Below, piece by piece: positions 25,078-34,682 of a stretch of DNA of 64,000 nucleotides. Source of the stretch: Palsa-948 sp964481195 (GTDB lineage Bacteria > Bacteroidota > Bacteroidia > Palsa-948). A model generated the notes under the pieces. That model had not been told where the DNA came from, did no database searches, and saw only the letters and a list, made by a program, of their open reading frames with translations. Position 1 is the first letter of the stretch. Each line of letters opens with the position of its first letter. The stretch covers positions 1-64,000 of the forward strand of contig CAYZTB010000010.1 of assembly GCA_964481195.1 (NCBI GenBank). The letters run 5' to 3'. The position numbers and the translations under genes were made by a program.

Positions 25078-27215
25078 GCGAAGATCAAAAAATAAAAGAC
25101 GAAGCAACCAATCCTGCCGGTGCTAAAAAGGATATGAATCCTAAAGAGCAATTTAAGAAGATTAAAAATAAACTTCCCAAGAACTCTAATAATTTTAATT
25201 TCTATTGGATTTACATCGTAATTCTAGTGGGACTTGCTCTTATGTGGTTTCCAAATTTTACGGATAATACCCAGCGTATTGAATGGCCAGATTTTGTTGA
25301 AACTATTCTAAAGCCTGGCGATGTAAGAAAAATTGTAATTGTTAATGAACAAATAGCTGAAATCTATATTAAAAAAGATAAGCTTAATGACCCTAAATTC
25401 AAGGAAGTAAAAGAACGTCCTATCACAAAAGAAGATAATCCTGGACCGCACTATGTGATGAAAATCGAAAAAGAATCTTTTACAAGGCAATTAGATGAAG
25501 TTCAAAAAGATTTAAATCCCAAAGACCGCGTTTTACCCAGTAGTGAAAACCGAACAGGCATGAACGATTATATGAGTTGGATTATTCCAATCTTATTGAT
25601 TACAGCTGTTTGGTTTGTACTAATGCGCAGAATGGGTGGTGGCGGTGGTGGTGCTGGTGGAGGAAATATTTTTAGTATAGGAAAATCCAAAGCTGCATTG
25701 TATGATAAAGACACGCAAGTAAATGTAACATTTGATGATGTTGCTGGCTTAGAAGAAGCAAAAGTTGAAATTAAAGAGATAGTAGATTTCTTAAAACATC
25801 CTAAAAAATATACTGAACTGGGAGCAAAAATACCTAAAGGTGCATTACTGGTAGGAGCTCCGGGAACAGGAAAAACATTACTTGCAAAAGCCGTTGCCGG
25901 AGAAGCTAAAGTTCCATTTTTTTCATTGTCTGGATCGGACTTTGTAGAGATGTTTGTAGGAGTTGGCGCCTCTCGTGTTAGAGATTTATTTAGACAAGCA
26001 AAAGAGAAAGCTCCCTGCATTGTTTTTATTGATGAGATTGATGGCATAGGAAGGGCTCGCGGAAAGGGGATGGTTCAAGGTGGAAATGATGAGCGGGAAA
26101 GTACACTTAACCAATTGCTTACTGAAATGGATGGCTTTGGCACAAACACTGGTGTTATTTTACTAGCAGCCACTAACCGAGCAGATGTATTAGATAGAGC
26201 CTTGTTACGACCAGGTCGTTTTGACAGACAAATTTATGTAGACCTGCCAGATTTAATTGAGCGAGGACAAATTTTCAAAGTACACGTTAAGCCTATCAAA
26301 ATCGGAAAAGACGTTGATACAGATTTTTTAGCAAAACAGACTCCAGGATTTTCAGGTGCAGATATTGCTAACATTTGCAACGAAGCAGCTCTTATAGCTG
26401 CCCGAAAAGACAAAAAGATTGTTGAACGTCAAGATTTCCTAGATGCGGTTGATCGTGTTATCGGAGGGTTAGAAAAAAAGAATAAGATAATTTCTAAGAA
26501 TGAAAAAAGGGTAATTGCATTTCACGAAGCTGGACATGCTACCGTAAGTTGGTTGCTTGAATATGCTCACCCATTGATTAAAGTCACTATTGTTCCCAGA
26601 GGAAAATCATTAGGTGCTGCTTGGTATTTGCCAGAAGAAAGACAAATAACCACTAAAGAGCAAATGATGGATGAAATGTGCGCAGCCATGGGTGGCAGAG
26701 CTGCTGAGGAAATAACTTTTGGTAAAATATCTACTGGAGCATTAAGCGATTTAGAAAAAGTTACCAAACAGGCTTACGCTATGGTAATGTACTATGGATT
26801 AAATGATAAAATTGGAAACATCAGCTATTATGATTCCTCGGGCAATTCAGAAATGTCCTTCCACAAGCCTTACAGTGAAAAAATGTCTGAACGTATTGAC
26901 ATTGAAGTAAGTCTGTTAATTGAAATGGCATATATCAGAGCAAAAGAAACGTTAACTAAACACAAAGAAGAACTAAATAAACTTGCTCAGTACTTATTGG
27001 AAAAGGAAGTCATATTTAAAGAGAATTTAGAAGAGATCTTTGGCAAACGTCCTTTTGAAGTTGAAGAAGTAGATTCAAAAACCAAAAAAGACACAACCGA
27101 GCCTCTTGCTGAAACGACTCAAACTACTTCTACTGAATCTAATGGGAGCAGCCCAACTTCCGAAAGTGGTACAGAGGAAAATAATGACGAAAAAAAGCAA
27201 TCAACTTTGTTTTAA
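25074..27215 (+). CDS. ftsH: ATP-dependent zinc metalloprotease FtsH
   Basis: This is a hexameric inner-membrane AAA+ protease that removes misfolded membrane proteins and regulates lipid and stress pathways. The 713-residue protein has two membrane helices (residues 43-60 and 165-184) around a periplasmic loop, a glycine-rich linker after residue 187, Walker A GAPGTGKT at 261-268, Walker B FIDEID near 318-323, the SRH arginine segment around NRADVLDRALLRPGR, and the zinc site HEAGH at 484-488. The last 50 residues are a Glu/Thr/Ser-rich extension. Start overlaps rsfS by four bases. Confidence 0.98.
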   Translation: MSEDQKIKDEATNPAGAKKDMNPKEQFKKIKNKLPKNSNNFNFYWIYIVILVGLALMWFPNFTDNTQRIEWPDFVETILKPGDVRKIVIVNEQIAEIYIKKDKLNDPKFKEVKERPITKEDNPGPHYVMKIEKESFTRQLDEVQKDLNPKDRVLPSSENRTGMNDYMSWIIPILLITAVWFVLMRRMGGGGGGAGGGNIFSIGKSKAALYDKDTQVNVTFDDVAGLEEAKVEIKEIVDFLKHPKKYTELGAKIPKGALLVGAPGTGKTLLAKAVAGEAKVPFFSLSGSDFVEMFVGVGASRVRDLFRQAKEKAPCIVFIDEIDGIGRARGKGMVQGGNDERESTLNQLLTEMDGFGTNTGVILLAATNRADVLDRALLRPGRFDRQIYVDLPDLIERGQIFKVHVKPIKIGKDVDTDFLAKQTPGFSGADIANICNEAALIAARKDKKIVERQDFLDAVDRVIGGLEKKNKIISKNEKRVIAFHEAGHATVSWLLEYAHPLIKVTIVPRGKSLGAAWYLPEERQITTKEQMMDEMCAAMGGRAAEEITFGKISTGALSDLEKVTKQAYAMVMYYGLNDKIGNISYYDSSGNSEMSFHKPYSEKMSERIDIEVSLLIEMAYIRAKETLTKHKEELNKLAQYLLEKEVIFKENLEEIFGKRPFEVEEVDSKTKKDTTEPLAETTQTTSTESNGSSPTSESGTEENNDEKKQSTLF

Positions 27216-27253
27216 CAATTCTTTCACTCATAGGTATCAGCAAATAATATCTC

Positions 27254-27892
27254 ATGAATCAGGAAACCAACACCAAAGAGAAGATTCTTAAAAAAATAAG
27301 AAAAGCACTCATTGAAAAAACAGTCGGTGGTATAAATGTTGATTTTGATAGTGATATTTACCAGAAATCTGAAGATCCCTTAGAAATTGTTTTCGCAAAA
27401 GAGCTTACTAAATTAAACGGAAAGTTTATTTATTGCGAAGATGAAAGAGAACTATCGGAAAGTATTGCGTCTTTAATAGATGAAAACAAATGGGAAAATG
27501 TTTTTTGTTTTGAAGATAAAGCTCAAGAAGTATTAAATAATGCAAAGGTTTCTTTTTCAAAAATCCAAAAAGACATTCGAAATGCAAATGTTGGAGTGTC
27601 CCTATGCGAAAATTTAGTTGCTAGAACAGGAAGCGTTATTATTTCATCAAAACAAAGTGCCGGCAGAAGATTGCCCGGTTTTGCAAATTATCATATTGTA
27701 ATCGCCTACTCCTCACAGCTGGTTTATACCATTAAGGAAGCTTTAAAAGCAATAAAAATGAAGTATACAACAAACTTCCCGTCTATGATAGTTACAATAT
27801 CTGGTCCAAGCAGAACAGCAGATATTGAAAAAACATTGGTACAAGGCGCACATGGACCTAAAGAAATTTATGTTTTTCTAGTAAATGGATAA
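27254..27892 (+). CDS. LUD domain protein (LutC/YkgG-like)
   Basis: The 212-residue protein is of the LUD family, whose members include LutC, a subunit of the LutABC L-lactate oxidation complex. The conserved ARTGSVIISS and VTISGPSRTADIEKTLVQGAHGPKEI segments are visible. No LutA or LutB gene is adjacent; the LutA-like gene in this window is at 62009. In Bacteroidota this gene sits in a conserved ftsH-LUD-DUF2007-cdsA order, which argues that it has a role other than, or beyond, lactate oxidation. It overlaps the next gene by eight bases. Confidence 0.85.
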   Translation: MNQETNTKEKILKKIRKALIEKTVGGINVDFDSDIYQKSEDPLEIVFAKELTKLNGKFIYCEDERELSESIASLIDENKWENVFCFEDKAQEVLNNAKVSFSKIQKDIRNANVGVSLCENLVARTGSVIISSKQSAGRRLPGFANYHIVIAYSSQLVYTIKEALKAIKMKYTTNFPSMIVTISGPSRTADIEKTLVQGAHGPKEIYVFLVNG

Positions 27893-28094
27893 GAGTTGGG
27901 CTACTGTTTATACATGCGGAAATATTCAAAATGCCGAATTGATTAAAGGAGTTTTAGCTCATAACGAAATTCAAAGTGTTATTCTTAATCACCAGGACTC
28001 CTTGTACAAATTTGGAGATATTGAAGTACTGGTGAATCGAGAGGTCGTTGTAAAAGCAAAATTTGTTATTGATAATTACACATTAAGTTCTTAG
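27885..28094 (+). CDS. DUF2007 family small protein
   Basis: This 69-residue protein has an alpha/beta pattern that fits DUF2007 (putative signal-transducing protein, PII-like ferredoxin fold): an N-terminal strand VYTCGNIQNAELIKGVLAHNEI, then a loop and the IEVLVNREVVVKAKFVI helix. Function is unknown. It overlaps the LUD gene by eight bases and is followed by cdsA after 19 bases, so the three genes are translationally or transcriptionally coupled. Confidence 0.8.
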   Translation: MDKSWATVYTCGNIQNAELIKGVLAHNEIQSVILNHQDSLYKFGDIEVLVNREVVVKAKFVIDNYTLSS

Positions 28095-28113
28095 TAAAAC
28101 CAACATCAAAAAA

Positions 28114-28947
28114 GTGAGCAACTTAGTTATACGTTCAATTACAGGGACTTTATTTGTTTTAATGATGGTTGCAGGAATATTGTGGAATGTTTGGTCCTAC
28201 ATCGCTCTTTTTTCATTGATAACACTCTTAGGTCTTTGGGAGTTCTATTCCCTTACCGGACTGAAAGAAAAAGGCATACAGAAATTACCCGGAATGGCGC
28301 TCGGAATAATATTACTTACTGCATGTAGCGGAAAATATTTCCTTTCAACTAAAAACATTTTAAGTTTTCCGGGTATAGAATATATCATTCTTCTTTTTCC
28401 ATTGTATCTGATTTACGAACTTTTTAAAAAGGATTCACAGCTAACAATTTTTTCACCCACCCTATTTGGAATTTTATTTATTGTATTTCCCTTTTGCTAC
28501 ATCATTTTATATTTTTCAACTATCTCAAATTATGCTAGCGAAAATAATGCCTGGATTATATTAGGATACTTTATTTTAATGTGGTCAAATGACACATTCG
28601 CATACCTTGTTGGCAGATCATTGGGAAAACGAAAATTGTTCGAAAAAGTATCGCCTAAAAAAACCTGGGAAGGAGCCGTTGGTGGCTTACTTTGTTCTCA
28701 ACTAATTGCCGCATATATTTCTACGCAAATAACTACGCTCACAATAGGACATTGGCTAGGTTTAGCATTAATAGTTTCTGTTTTTGGAACGTTAGGCGAT
28801 CTTGTAGAATCTAAATTTAAGCGGAGTCTTGATGTGAAAGATTCAGGCACCATACTTCCAGGACATGGAGGTATTTTGGATCGCTTTGATGGAGTAATTA
28901 TTTCCGCACCTTTTGTTATCTCCTATTTACTATTCGTAAATGGATAG
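28114..28947 (+). CDS. cdsA: Phosphatidate cytidylyltransferase
   Basis: CdsA makes CDP-diacylglycerol from phosphatidate and CTP, the branch point for phospholipids. The 277-residue protein has about seven or eight membrane helices and the C-terminal CDS signature around VESKFKRSLDVKDSG then PGHGGILDRFDG. It begins at GTG 28114 (VSNLVIRSITG), which is conserved at the N-terminus of the family (RIxTG). The gene ends nine bases before the convergent hypothetical gene. No other lipid gene is nearby. Confidence 0.95.
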   Translation: MSNLVIRSITGTLFVLMMVAGILWNVWSYIALFSLITLLGLWEFYSLTGLKEKGIQKLPGMALGIILLTACSGKYFLSTKNILSFPGIEYIILLFPLYLIYELFKKDSQLTIFSPTLFGILFIVFPFCYIILYFSTISNYASENNAWIILGYFILMWSNDTFAYLVGRSLGKRKLFEKVSPKKTWEGAVGGLLCSQLIAAYISTQITTLTIGHWLGLALIVSVFGTLGDLVESKFKRSLDVKDSGTILPGHGGILDRFDGVIISAPFVISYLLFVNG

Positions 28948-28956
28948 GCTTATTCT

Positions 28957-30201
28957 TTAAAAATTTCTTGTTAGCTTAACATAAGTTCCCATTCCATGAC
29001 TTGTACGAGCTACAATACCTGAGAATAAAAAATTATTTACATAATGCAGGGAATAATGCTTTGTAATGTCAATATTAATATCTACGCCTGAGGTGAATTT
29101 ACCATAACCTCCATAGCCAAGCGTATAAGCCATATCGAAAGGTTTTTTGCGGCCAAATAAAAAGTGGAACTTACCGTAAATGTATGGCTTTGCAGAAGTC
29201 TGGAACAGCCAAATAATTCCCTTTTCAAAAGCAATATCACTGCCATATAGCACTTTAGTATGTACATCTAGTGTAAAAGGGATAGATGTTCTGTATTTAG
29301 CTTTACTCATCTTAGTATTTTCATCCAATGCTTTATCAACAGTAAATGAAACGGCCGAGCTATCAAGATTAAAAATATCAGACACAGAAATTCCTTCATA
29401 ATGAAATGAAGAATCTACTTGATAGTGCATGGAAGAGTTTTTCCATTTTATAAAACCTAAATCTTTTACTTTAATTATTATTTTACCAGGGTTCTTCCAA
29501 GCAAGATAAGGCAATTCATAATAAAAATCTGTAGACAACCCTACTCCATTCTGAGAAAAAAAACTGCGATGAGCAGTATCTGTTTGATCAACATTCATTT
29601 TAAGACCTAAATCCAAAAAAGAACCATCAGGCGCTGTATATAAATCAGCAATAAGACCATTTATGTATGTATTTTGATCTCCGCTAAGTAATGAAAAAGC
29701 AAATCCATAAGAGCCATGTGTCTTATCTCCTAGCCAATCCCAACCAAATCGCATTTGCTGGTATCTCAAAAATCTAAATTTAAAATTCCCTAACGAAGAA
29801 GTTGTCCCTGCATATTTTTTATTACCATAAAATATAGTTTCAAATAAATCATTAGAAAATTTCAAGTCAATATTGGCCCGATCATAAAATGAAAATGAAA
29901 ATGCCGGACTATTTGAAGCATTATTTGGATTTACTGTATAATTAATTCCCCACTTTGAAACAGCACCTAGCCTATTTATATCTGATAAATTAGCTGCAGA
30001 ATTATACTTAATAATATCGTCTATATAATTTCCATAGTAGAATGCCTTAACGAAGTTATTAGTAATGGCATTTGAATTTATGTAGCCTTCAGCTAAAAAC
30101 TCTATATGCTTTTTGGGTACTGTAGGTAAAATAGTATCCTGAGCCAAAGACTGGATAGATAAAGCATATAAAGAAAAAATAAAAGGATATAATTTTTTCA
30201 T
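28957..30201 (-). CDS. Uncharacterised outer-membrane beta-barrel protein (DUF5723-like)
   Basis: This 414-residue protein begins with a signal peptide (MKKLYPFIFSLYALSIQSLAQ) at ATG 30201; an in-frame GTG nine bases upstream is possible but less likely. The mature part is rich in alternating aromatic beta-strands, contains GYGGYGKFTSGVDINIDI, and ends VKLTRNF, a typical barrel closing strand. I think it belongs to the DUF5723 group, but cannot verify that. It is last in a three-gene leftward unit (TPR protein, lipoprotein, barrel), 25 bases after the lipoprotein stop. Function is unknown. Confidence 0.6.
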   Translation of the reverse strand: MKKLYPFIFSLYALSIQSLAQDTILPTVPKKHIEFLAEGYINSNAITNNFVKAFYYGNYIDDIIKYNSAANLSDINRLGAVSKWGINYTVNPNNASNSPAFSFSFYDRANIDLKFSNDLFETIFYGNKKYAGTTSSLGNFKFRFLRYQQMRFGWDWLGDKTHGSYGFAFSLLSGDQNTYINGLIADLYTAPDGSFLDLGLKMNVDQTDTAHRSFFSQNGVGLSTDFYYELPYLAWKNPGKIIIKVKDLGFIKWKNSSMHYQVDSSFHYEGISVSDIFNLDSSAVSFTVDKALDENTKMSKAKYRTSIPFTLDVHTKVLYGSDIAFEKGIIWLFQTSAKPYIYGKFHFLFGRKKPFDMAYTLGYGGYGKFTSGVDINIDITKHYSLHYVNNFLFSGIVARTSHGMGTYVKLTRNF

Positions 30202-30226
30202 ACTTGCCACTTACTTTTGAGACGAT

Positions 30227-31825
30227 CTACTTTTTACCTACTGTATAATTAAAATCAGCTATTAGCTTTATGTTTAACTCGTAAAAACTATAAATCTTTA
30301 CATAATTAGGTTGATTCTGAGTATTAAATTTTAGCTTAATAAATATATTAGGGCTATTTCTTAAGTGAACTAGCTTTTCTGCATCAATGGGGAAGGTTAG
30401 TTTAGTGGTTTTTTTACCTGCTGAAATAAAATTACCATCTAATAAAGGAGCAGCGATAATATTAGGCAAACTAATCAATGAGTCAAAAACAACATAATTA
30501 GCATCCATTAAATATAACTGTGTTTCAGCTGTAAAAGGGAACCCATTGTCTACTATTAAATACAAAAAACCAGAATTGACATTATTGGAATTGGTTGGCA
30601 TTTTAAATTTCAAAGTATCTGCCATGGTCAGATTGTTGGCTATCAACGAAAGCGGAATAGTCATGTTAAGATCCGTTTTCATTAACTTGTCGTAATAAAC
30701 AAAATCATTTCCTCCACTTACATTTCCAAGTGGATTAATTGCTAAATCTAACTGGTAACTAAGTTGATTAGGTAAGTTTTCTACAAATTGTTTTATGTTA
30801 GAATTAGTTGGATTAAATGAAACACTGTATGTTGATGGAATAACAATTCCTCCATTATCAAGACTTCGGTTGATATTTATTGGTGTGCCAATTACCGAAT
30901 GAGAAAGCGGGATGGTGTTGCCTGTTTGGGAATTAATAGATGATAATTGATTTATAGTAATTCTAGAATCAGCGCCAATACTGTTTTGAATATGTAGTCC
31001 AATATCAATATCTTCAAAATTAATATTGCCTCCAATAATATTTTTAAACATGGTAAAGAAAGAACTATCGGGACCTACCGAATTTACTGTTTGCCCAAAG
31101 TAGCCTTTAGCATATTGCGGAACAATGTCTAAAAAAGTATTTGCAACATCAACATCTTCTGCTGCTGTAATTGTAACGGAGCCTTGGTTTGTGGGACTTA
31201 ATATTGCACTGTAGCTAGTTACCATGGTGTTTACACTAAACCCATTAATACCACTTAAATCTATGTTATAACCAGAAAGATCAAACACCCCAACAAATAG
31301 CCCTCCATTACTTTGCGTAGCAGCAGGCACTGTGAATGTAGTGTCAAAAACATTTCCATACTTATCAGTAACTTTGGGTAAGGTGTAGGTAAAGTCCACC
31401 AATCCTTTTATTTGGCTTTTTATCGTGAGTTGCATTTTGCCACTTCGTAAAGTAACACGGCTAAGTTTTGCATCTCCCAACGGGTAATAAATTGAATTTG
31501 AAAATAACGGTATAATAACACCTCCAGGGCTTACGGTATAAGTAAAAGGTGCCGGATAAATACTGTGTATAGTAGTATCGGGAATACTAAATAAAGAATC
31601 TATGGAAAAAGAAGATAAAGAGTACTTATAAAATAAATCCAACGAATTGTCAGGATTTTTAATTAATAAAGTATCAGAAATAATATTGTTGATCGTGAGT
31701 GTAGATTTTACTACAGGGAAAAGCAAATCTACATCCCAAAAAGGGTTCCGATCCTCTTTACGACAGGAAATAAATATTGATATTATTAATAAAAAAACTA
31801 CTGTTCCTATAGATATTTTACGCAT
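30227..31825 (-). CDS. Uncharacterised lipoprotein, beta-rich
   Basis: This is a 532-residue protein whose N-terminus ends in the lipobox IFISC, cut before Cys21, so it is lipid-anchored, most likely at the outer membrane. The mature part is Asn/Ser/Thr-rich with a predicted string of beta-strands and no recognisable catalytic motif; I do not recognise the family. The gene is 3 bases downstream of the TPR gene and 25 upstream of the barrel gene, so the three may form one envelope complex. Cysteine content after the lipobox is low. Confidence 0.6.
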   Translation of the reverse strand: MRKISIGTVVFLLIISIFISCRKEDRNPFWDVDLLFPVVKSTLTINNIISDTLLIKNPDNSLDLFYKYSLSSFSIDSLFSIPDTTIHSIYPAPFTYTVSPGGVIIPLFSNSIYYPLGDAKLSRVTLRSGKMQLTIKSQIKGLVDFTYTLPKVTDKYGNVFDTTFTVPAATQSNGGLFVGVFDLSGYNIDLSGINGFSVNTMVTSYSAILSPTNQGSVTITAAEDVDVANTFLDIVPQYAKGYFGQTVNSVGPDSSFFTMFKNIIGGNINFEDIDIGLHIQNSIGADSRITINQLSSINSQTGNTIPLSHSVIGTPININRSLDNGGIVIPSTYSVSFNPTNSNIKQFVENLPNQLSYQLDLAINPLGNVSGGNDFVYYDKLMKTDLNMTIPLSLIANNLTMADTLKFKMPTNSNNVNSGFLYLIVDNGFPFTAETQLYLMDANYVVFDSLISLPNIIAAPLLDGNFISAGKKTTKLTFPIDAEKLVHLRNSPNIFIKLKFNTQNQPNYVKIYSFYELNIKLIADFNYTVGKK

Positions 31826-31828
31826 GTA

Positions 31829-32881
31829 CTATTTATCACAACCATTAGCGTAATCTGCAGCTTCTGCACTACCTAATGCTGCAGCCTTTTTAAAATCTGC
31901 ACAAGCACCTTTAGGATTACTATTATCGTTCTTCAATAATCCACTTCTGTAATATGCTATTGGATCTCGCGGATTTAATTTTTGAACTTGCTGGTAATCA
32001 TAAATGGCAGAAGCTACCTTATTCATTCCTTCACAAGAATATGCTCTATACAAATAAGCATCTGAAAATTTTGAATCTAGTTGGATTGCTTTATTCAAAT
32101 CGTCAAACGATTCTTGATATTTCCTTTTTGTATAGTATGCCACACCTCTACCAAACAATGCTTCAATATTATTTGGTGAACCAGCAATAGCTTTATCAAA
32201 ATCACGAAAGGCAAGATCCAGTTTTTCCATTCCTAAATAACACATGCCTCGAACACCGTAATAAACTGCACTATCAGGGCTTAGTTGAATAGATTTAGTA
32301 ATTAAATCAAATGCTTTAGAGTATTGTTTTAATTTAATACTGGATTGAGCATTTTTATAATAGGTAACCGCTTCACTCCAACAAAATTTGTTGTCAAATA
32401 AATCTACCGATAAAGTGTCGCCTAAACTTTTAGCAGAACTTAAGTCACTGCAACCTTCGTATTTCTTACCACTATCCCACAATAATCTACCACGTTCATA
32501 GAACGATTTAGCAAATTTTTGATTGATGTTAATAGCAGTAGTAAAATCTTGAATGGCTTCTTCTTTCATTTTCAAAGCAGCATATGAAACACCCCTATGA
32601 TAATAGGGCTTAGCTAGTGCGATATCAACAGGGGGAGCTTCAATATTTTTTTCTGCATTCTCAAATTTACTATTTTTTTGAAAATCATTCCACTTTACTA
32701 AGTACTTCTGAACAGCTGCTTCATTACCTATAATAGCTTTAGTAAATTCTACTATTGCATTATCATGCAACCCTGCGCTTTGTTTAGAAAGACCATTTTT
32801 ATAAAAAACTTCCGATTGTGAATAAATGCTTGAAAAAGCAGATATATTCAATAATATGAAAAGAGTAATTATTTTAGACAT
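31829..32881 (-). CDS. Secreted tetratricopeptide repeat protein
   Basis: The 350-residue protein has a signal peptide (FILLNISAFSSIYSQ) followed by about eight TPR units, recognisable by repeats such as AKPYYHRGVSYAALKMKEEA, KSFYERGRLLWDSGKKYEG and AYYRSGLLKNDNSNPKGACADFKKA. TPR arrays bind other proteins. It is the first of three leftward genes whose products are all envelope-targeted, so it probably acts as a periplasmic scaffold for the downstream lipoprotein and barrel. No enzymatic motif is seen. Confidence 0.8.
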   Translation of the reverse strand: MSKIITLFILLNISAFSSIYSQSEVFYKNGLSKQSAGLHDNAIVEFTKAIIGNEAAVQKYLVKWNDFQKNSKFENAEKNIEAPPVDIALAKPYYHRGVSYAALKMKEEAIQDFTTAININQKFAKSFYERGRLLWDSGKKYEGCSDLSSAKSLGDTLSVDLFDNKFCWSEAVTYYKNAQSSIKLKQYSKAFDLITKSIQLSPDSAVYYGVRGMCYLGMEKLDLAFRDFDKAIAGSPNNIEALFGRGVAYYTKRKYQESFDDLNKAIQLDSKFSDAYLYRAYSCEGMNKVASAIYDYQQVQKLNPRDPIAYYRSGLLKNDNSNPKGACADFKKAAALGSAEAADYANGCDK

Positions 32882-32961
32882 AGATTATGTTTATGATATA
32901 CACGAAATTAATAAAATGAATGGAAAGTGCAATTGAAATTTATTAAGACCAAAGCTAAAAA

Positions 32962-33663
32962 TTATAAAAAGTAACCCTTTACAAGGTCTTTATAGGCTTG
33001 CGTATATTTATTGTCAGCTTGTATAATTATCATTGAGTCATCTTTAATATCCGATGTAGAATTGCTAAATTCCATTAGGATTCTTTTTGGAAACTTTTTT
33101 CTATTGGTAGTTTTCACCCAAACATAATTATTAAGATAAAGCTTGCGCTTCTCTGCTTCATTAGTAAACATAGCGCCTTCGTGTATTGGAAGTATAACAA
33201 AGAAACGACCTTTGGTATTGAGCAATCTAATTACGTGCTTTGCTAAATCCGAAAACGATAATAAATGAGTAAAACGTGCTTGATTCCCGTTTGATGATAT
33301 GTGTGACTTTGGCAAAGGGAAATAAGGAGGATTGCTAACAATTAAATCATACTTTTTAGTAGGCGAAAATTCCTGAATTGAACTATGGATAGATGTTAAT
33401 CGAGGCTTCCATTTGGAATTGAGAAAGTTTTCTTTTGCTTGTATATGTGCTGCATATTCAATATCAATAGCATCAATTTGTGCTTTAGTTTTTTGAGCTA
33501 GCATTAATGCAATAACTCCAGAGCCAGTACCAACATCCAATATTCTTTTTTCGTCTTTAGCTTTTGTCCAGGCTCCAAGTAAGATAGAGTCTGTTCCTAA
33601 TTTCATAGAACATTTATCCTGTAAAACAGAGAATTCCTTAAAGGCAAAAACTGGGTTACGCAT
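32962..33663 (-). CDS. tRNA1(Val) (adenine(37)-N6)-methyltransferase TrmN6-like
   Basis: This class I SAM-dependent N6-adenine methyltransferase has 233 residues. It has an N-terminal FAFKEFSVLQDKCSMKLGTDSILLGAW segment (given here by landmarks KLGTDSILLGAW), which is conserved in the YfiC/TrmN6 family, the SAM loop ILDVGTGSGVIALML, and the catalytic NPPY in SNPPYFPLP. The likely product is m6A37 in tRNA1(Val). The neighbouring genes do not refine this. A 215-base gap holding the rpsP terminator separates it from rpsP. Confidence 0.9.
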   Translation of the reverse strand: MRNPVFAFKEFSVLQDKCSMKLGTDSILLGAWTKAKDEKRILDVGTGSGVIALMLAQKTKAQIDAIDIEYAAHIQAKENFLNSKWKPRLTSIHSSIQEFSPTKKYDLIVSNPPYFPLPKSHISSNGNQARFTHLLSFSDLAKHVIRLLNTKGRFFVILPIHEGAMFTNEAEKRKLYLNNYVWVKTTNRKKFPKRILMEFSNSTSDIKDDSMIIIQADNKYTQAYKDLVKGYFL

Positions 33664-33825
33664 GAAATAATTTCGTAGGATACTGCTATTTTAACTAAGC
33701 AATATGCTTAATTGTACGAATTAACAAGTAAGATAGTTACAAAAACCTGTATCAAATATGATGCACCAAAGGTATTAATAGGTTGCATATGCCATTAATA
33801 ATAAAATTAAAAAATTCCATACAAA

Positions 33826-33852
33826 TAAAAAAAGTGGGCTAAAGCCCACTTA
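33826..33852 (-). terminator. Rho-independent terminator after rpsP
   Basis: On the minus strand an 8-bp stem AAGTGGGC/GCCCACTT with a 4-base loop is followed by a run of T. It starts 27 bases after the rpsP stop and is well placed to end that transcript. Confidence 0.85.
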
Positions 33853-33878
33853 AATATTAATACTATGAAATTAAACTG

Positions 33879-34448
33879 TTATGCTTGAGGCGCTGCTTCA
33901 TCAGATGAAGGAGCTGGAGATGCTTCTACGGCAGGAGCTGCTGTGTCTGCTGCAGTATCTGCTGCTGCTGAGATTGCTACAGCTTCTGCTGCCGCTGCCT
34001 TTGCTTGACGCTTTGCACTACGACTATCACGAGAAGCAGTTTCTAAAGCCATACGCTTTGTATAAGCTTCTTTACGAGATGCTTCGGTATTAGACTTTTT
34101 GTTATTAGAAGTAACTTCTTTTTCAGATATCCATTTATTAAATTTTCCATCAGCCTGCTCTTGCGTATGAATGCCTTTAATAACACCACGCTGAAGATGA
34201 GCTCTAAACATTACGCCTTGCGCAGAAAGAATTGAACGACTTGTATCAGAAGGCTTAGCACCTTTTTGAACCCACTCAACTGCACGGTCAAATTTCAAAT
34301 CAACAGTAACCGGGTTTGTACCTGGATTATAAGTTCCAATCTTTTCTATGAAACGAGCATCACGCGCGAATCTGCTGTCGGCCACAACAATATGATAAAA
34401 TGGTTGACCTTTCTTTCCGTGACGAGATAATCTAATAATTGCTGGCAT
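33879..34448 (-). CDS. rpsP: 30S ribosomal protein S16 with long C-terminal extension
   Basis: The N-terminal 85 or so residues are S16 (PAIIRLSRHGKKGQPFYHIVVADSR, then FIEKIGTYNPGTNPVTVDL by landmarks). S16 binds 16S rRNA and is needed for 30S assembly. The protein then continues to 189 residues through a basic, helical region (KSNTEASRKEAYTKRMALE) and an Ala/Pro/Ser-rich acidic tail; extended S16 proteins are common in Bacteroidota. The usual partner rimM is not adjacent. A strong terminator follows. Confidence 0.97.
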   Translation of the reverse strand: MPAIIRLSRHGKKGQPFYHIVVADSRFARDARFIEKIGTYNPGTNPVTVDLKFDRAVEWVQKGAKPSDTSRSILSAQGVMFRAHLQRGVIKGIHTQEQADGKFNKWISEKEVTSNNKKSNTEASRKEAYTKRMALETASRDSRSAKRQAKAAAAEAVAISAAADTAADTAAPAVEASPAPSSDEAAPQA

Positions 34449-34638
34449 TTTCTTTATATATTTTTAGGGATGCGAATATCGTAAAATATATTATACATAA
34501 GTCATTTTTACTTAGCTTTTTTGTATAAAAACTTTAGTGTCTACAGGCCGAATACAAGCTAATTAAATGGGATATATAAAAAAATCAAATAAAAAAGCAG
34601 GTAAGTAATTATTTAAAATAGGTATCAATCCTACAAAC

Positions 34639-34664
34639 ATCATTTTTTCATAAAAAAATGATGC
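34639..34664 (-). terminator. Weak AT-rich hairpin, possible terminator for the PD40 gene
   Basis: Arms CATCATTTTTT and AAAAAATGATG pair with a short loop just downstream of the PD40-protein stop (34683). The stem is almost all A-T and only weak T-tracts follow, so function is doubtful. Confidence 0.3.
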
Positions 34665-34682
34665 AGAAACGTGGCATTAAAG

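Noticed and set aside
25568..26047. 159-codon frame on the minus strand opposite ftsH
   Set aside because: Low-complexity Ser/Pro/Phe product mirrors the Gly-rich and AAA+ region of ftsH; coincidental open frame.
34449..34682. Possible small RNA or riboswitch between rpsP and the PD40 gene
   Set aside because: Only an AT-rich hairpin is seen; no conserved structure can be recognised.
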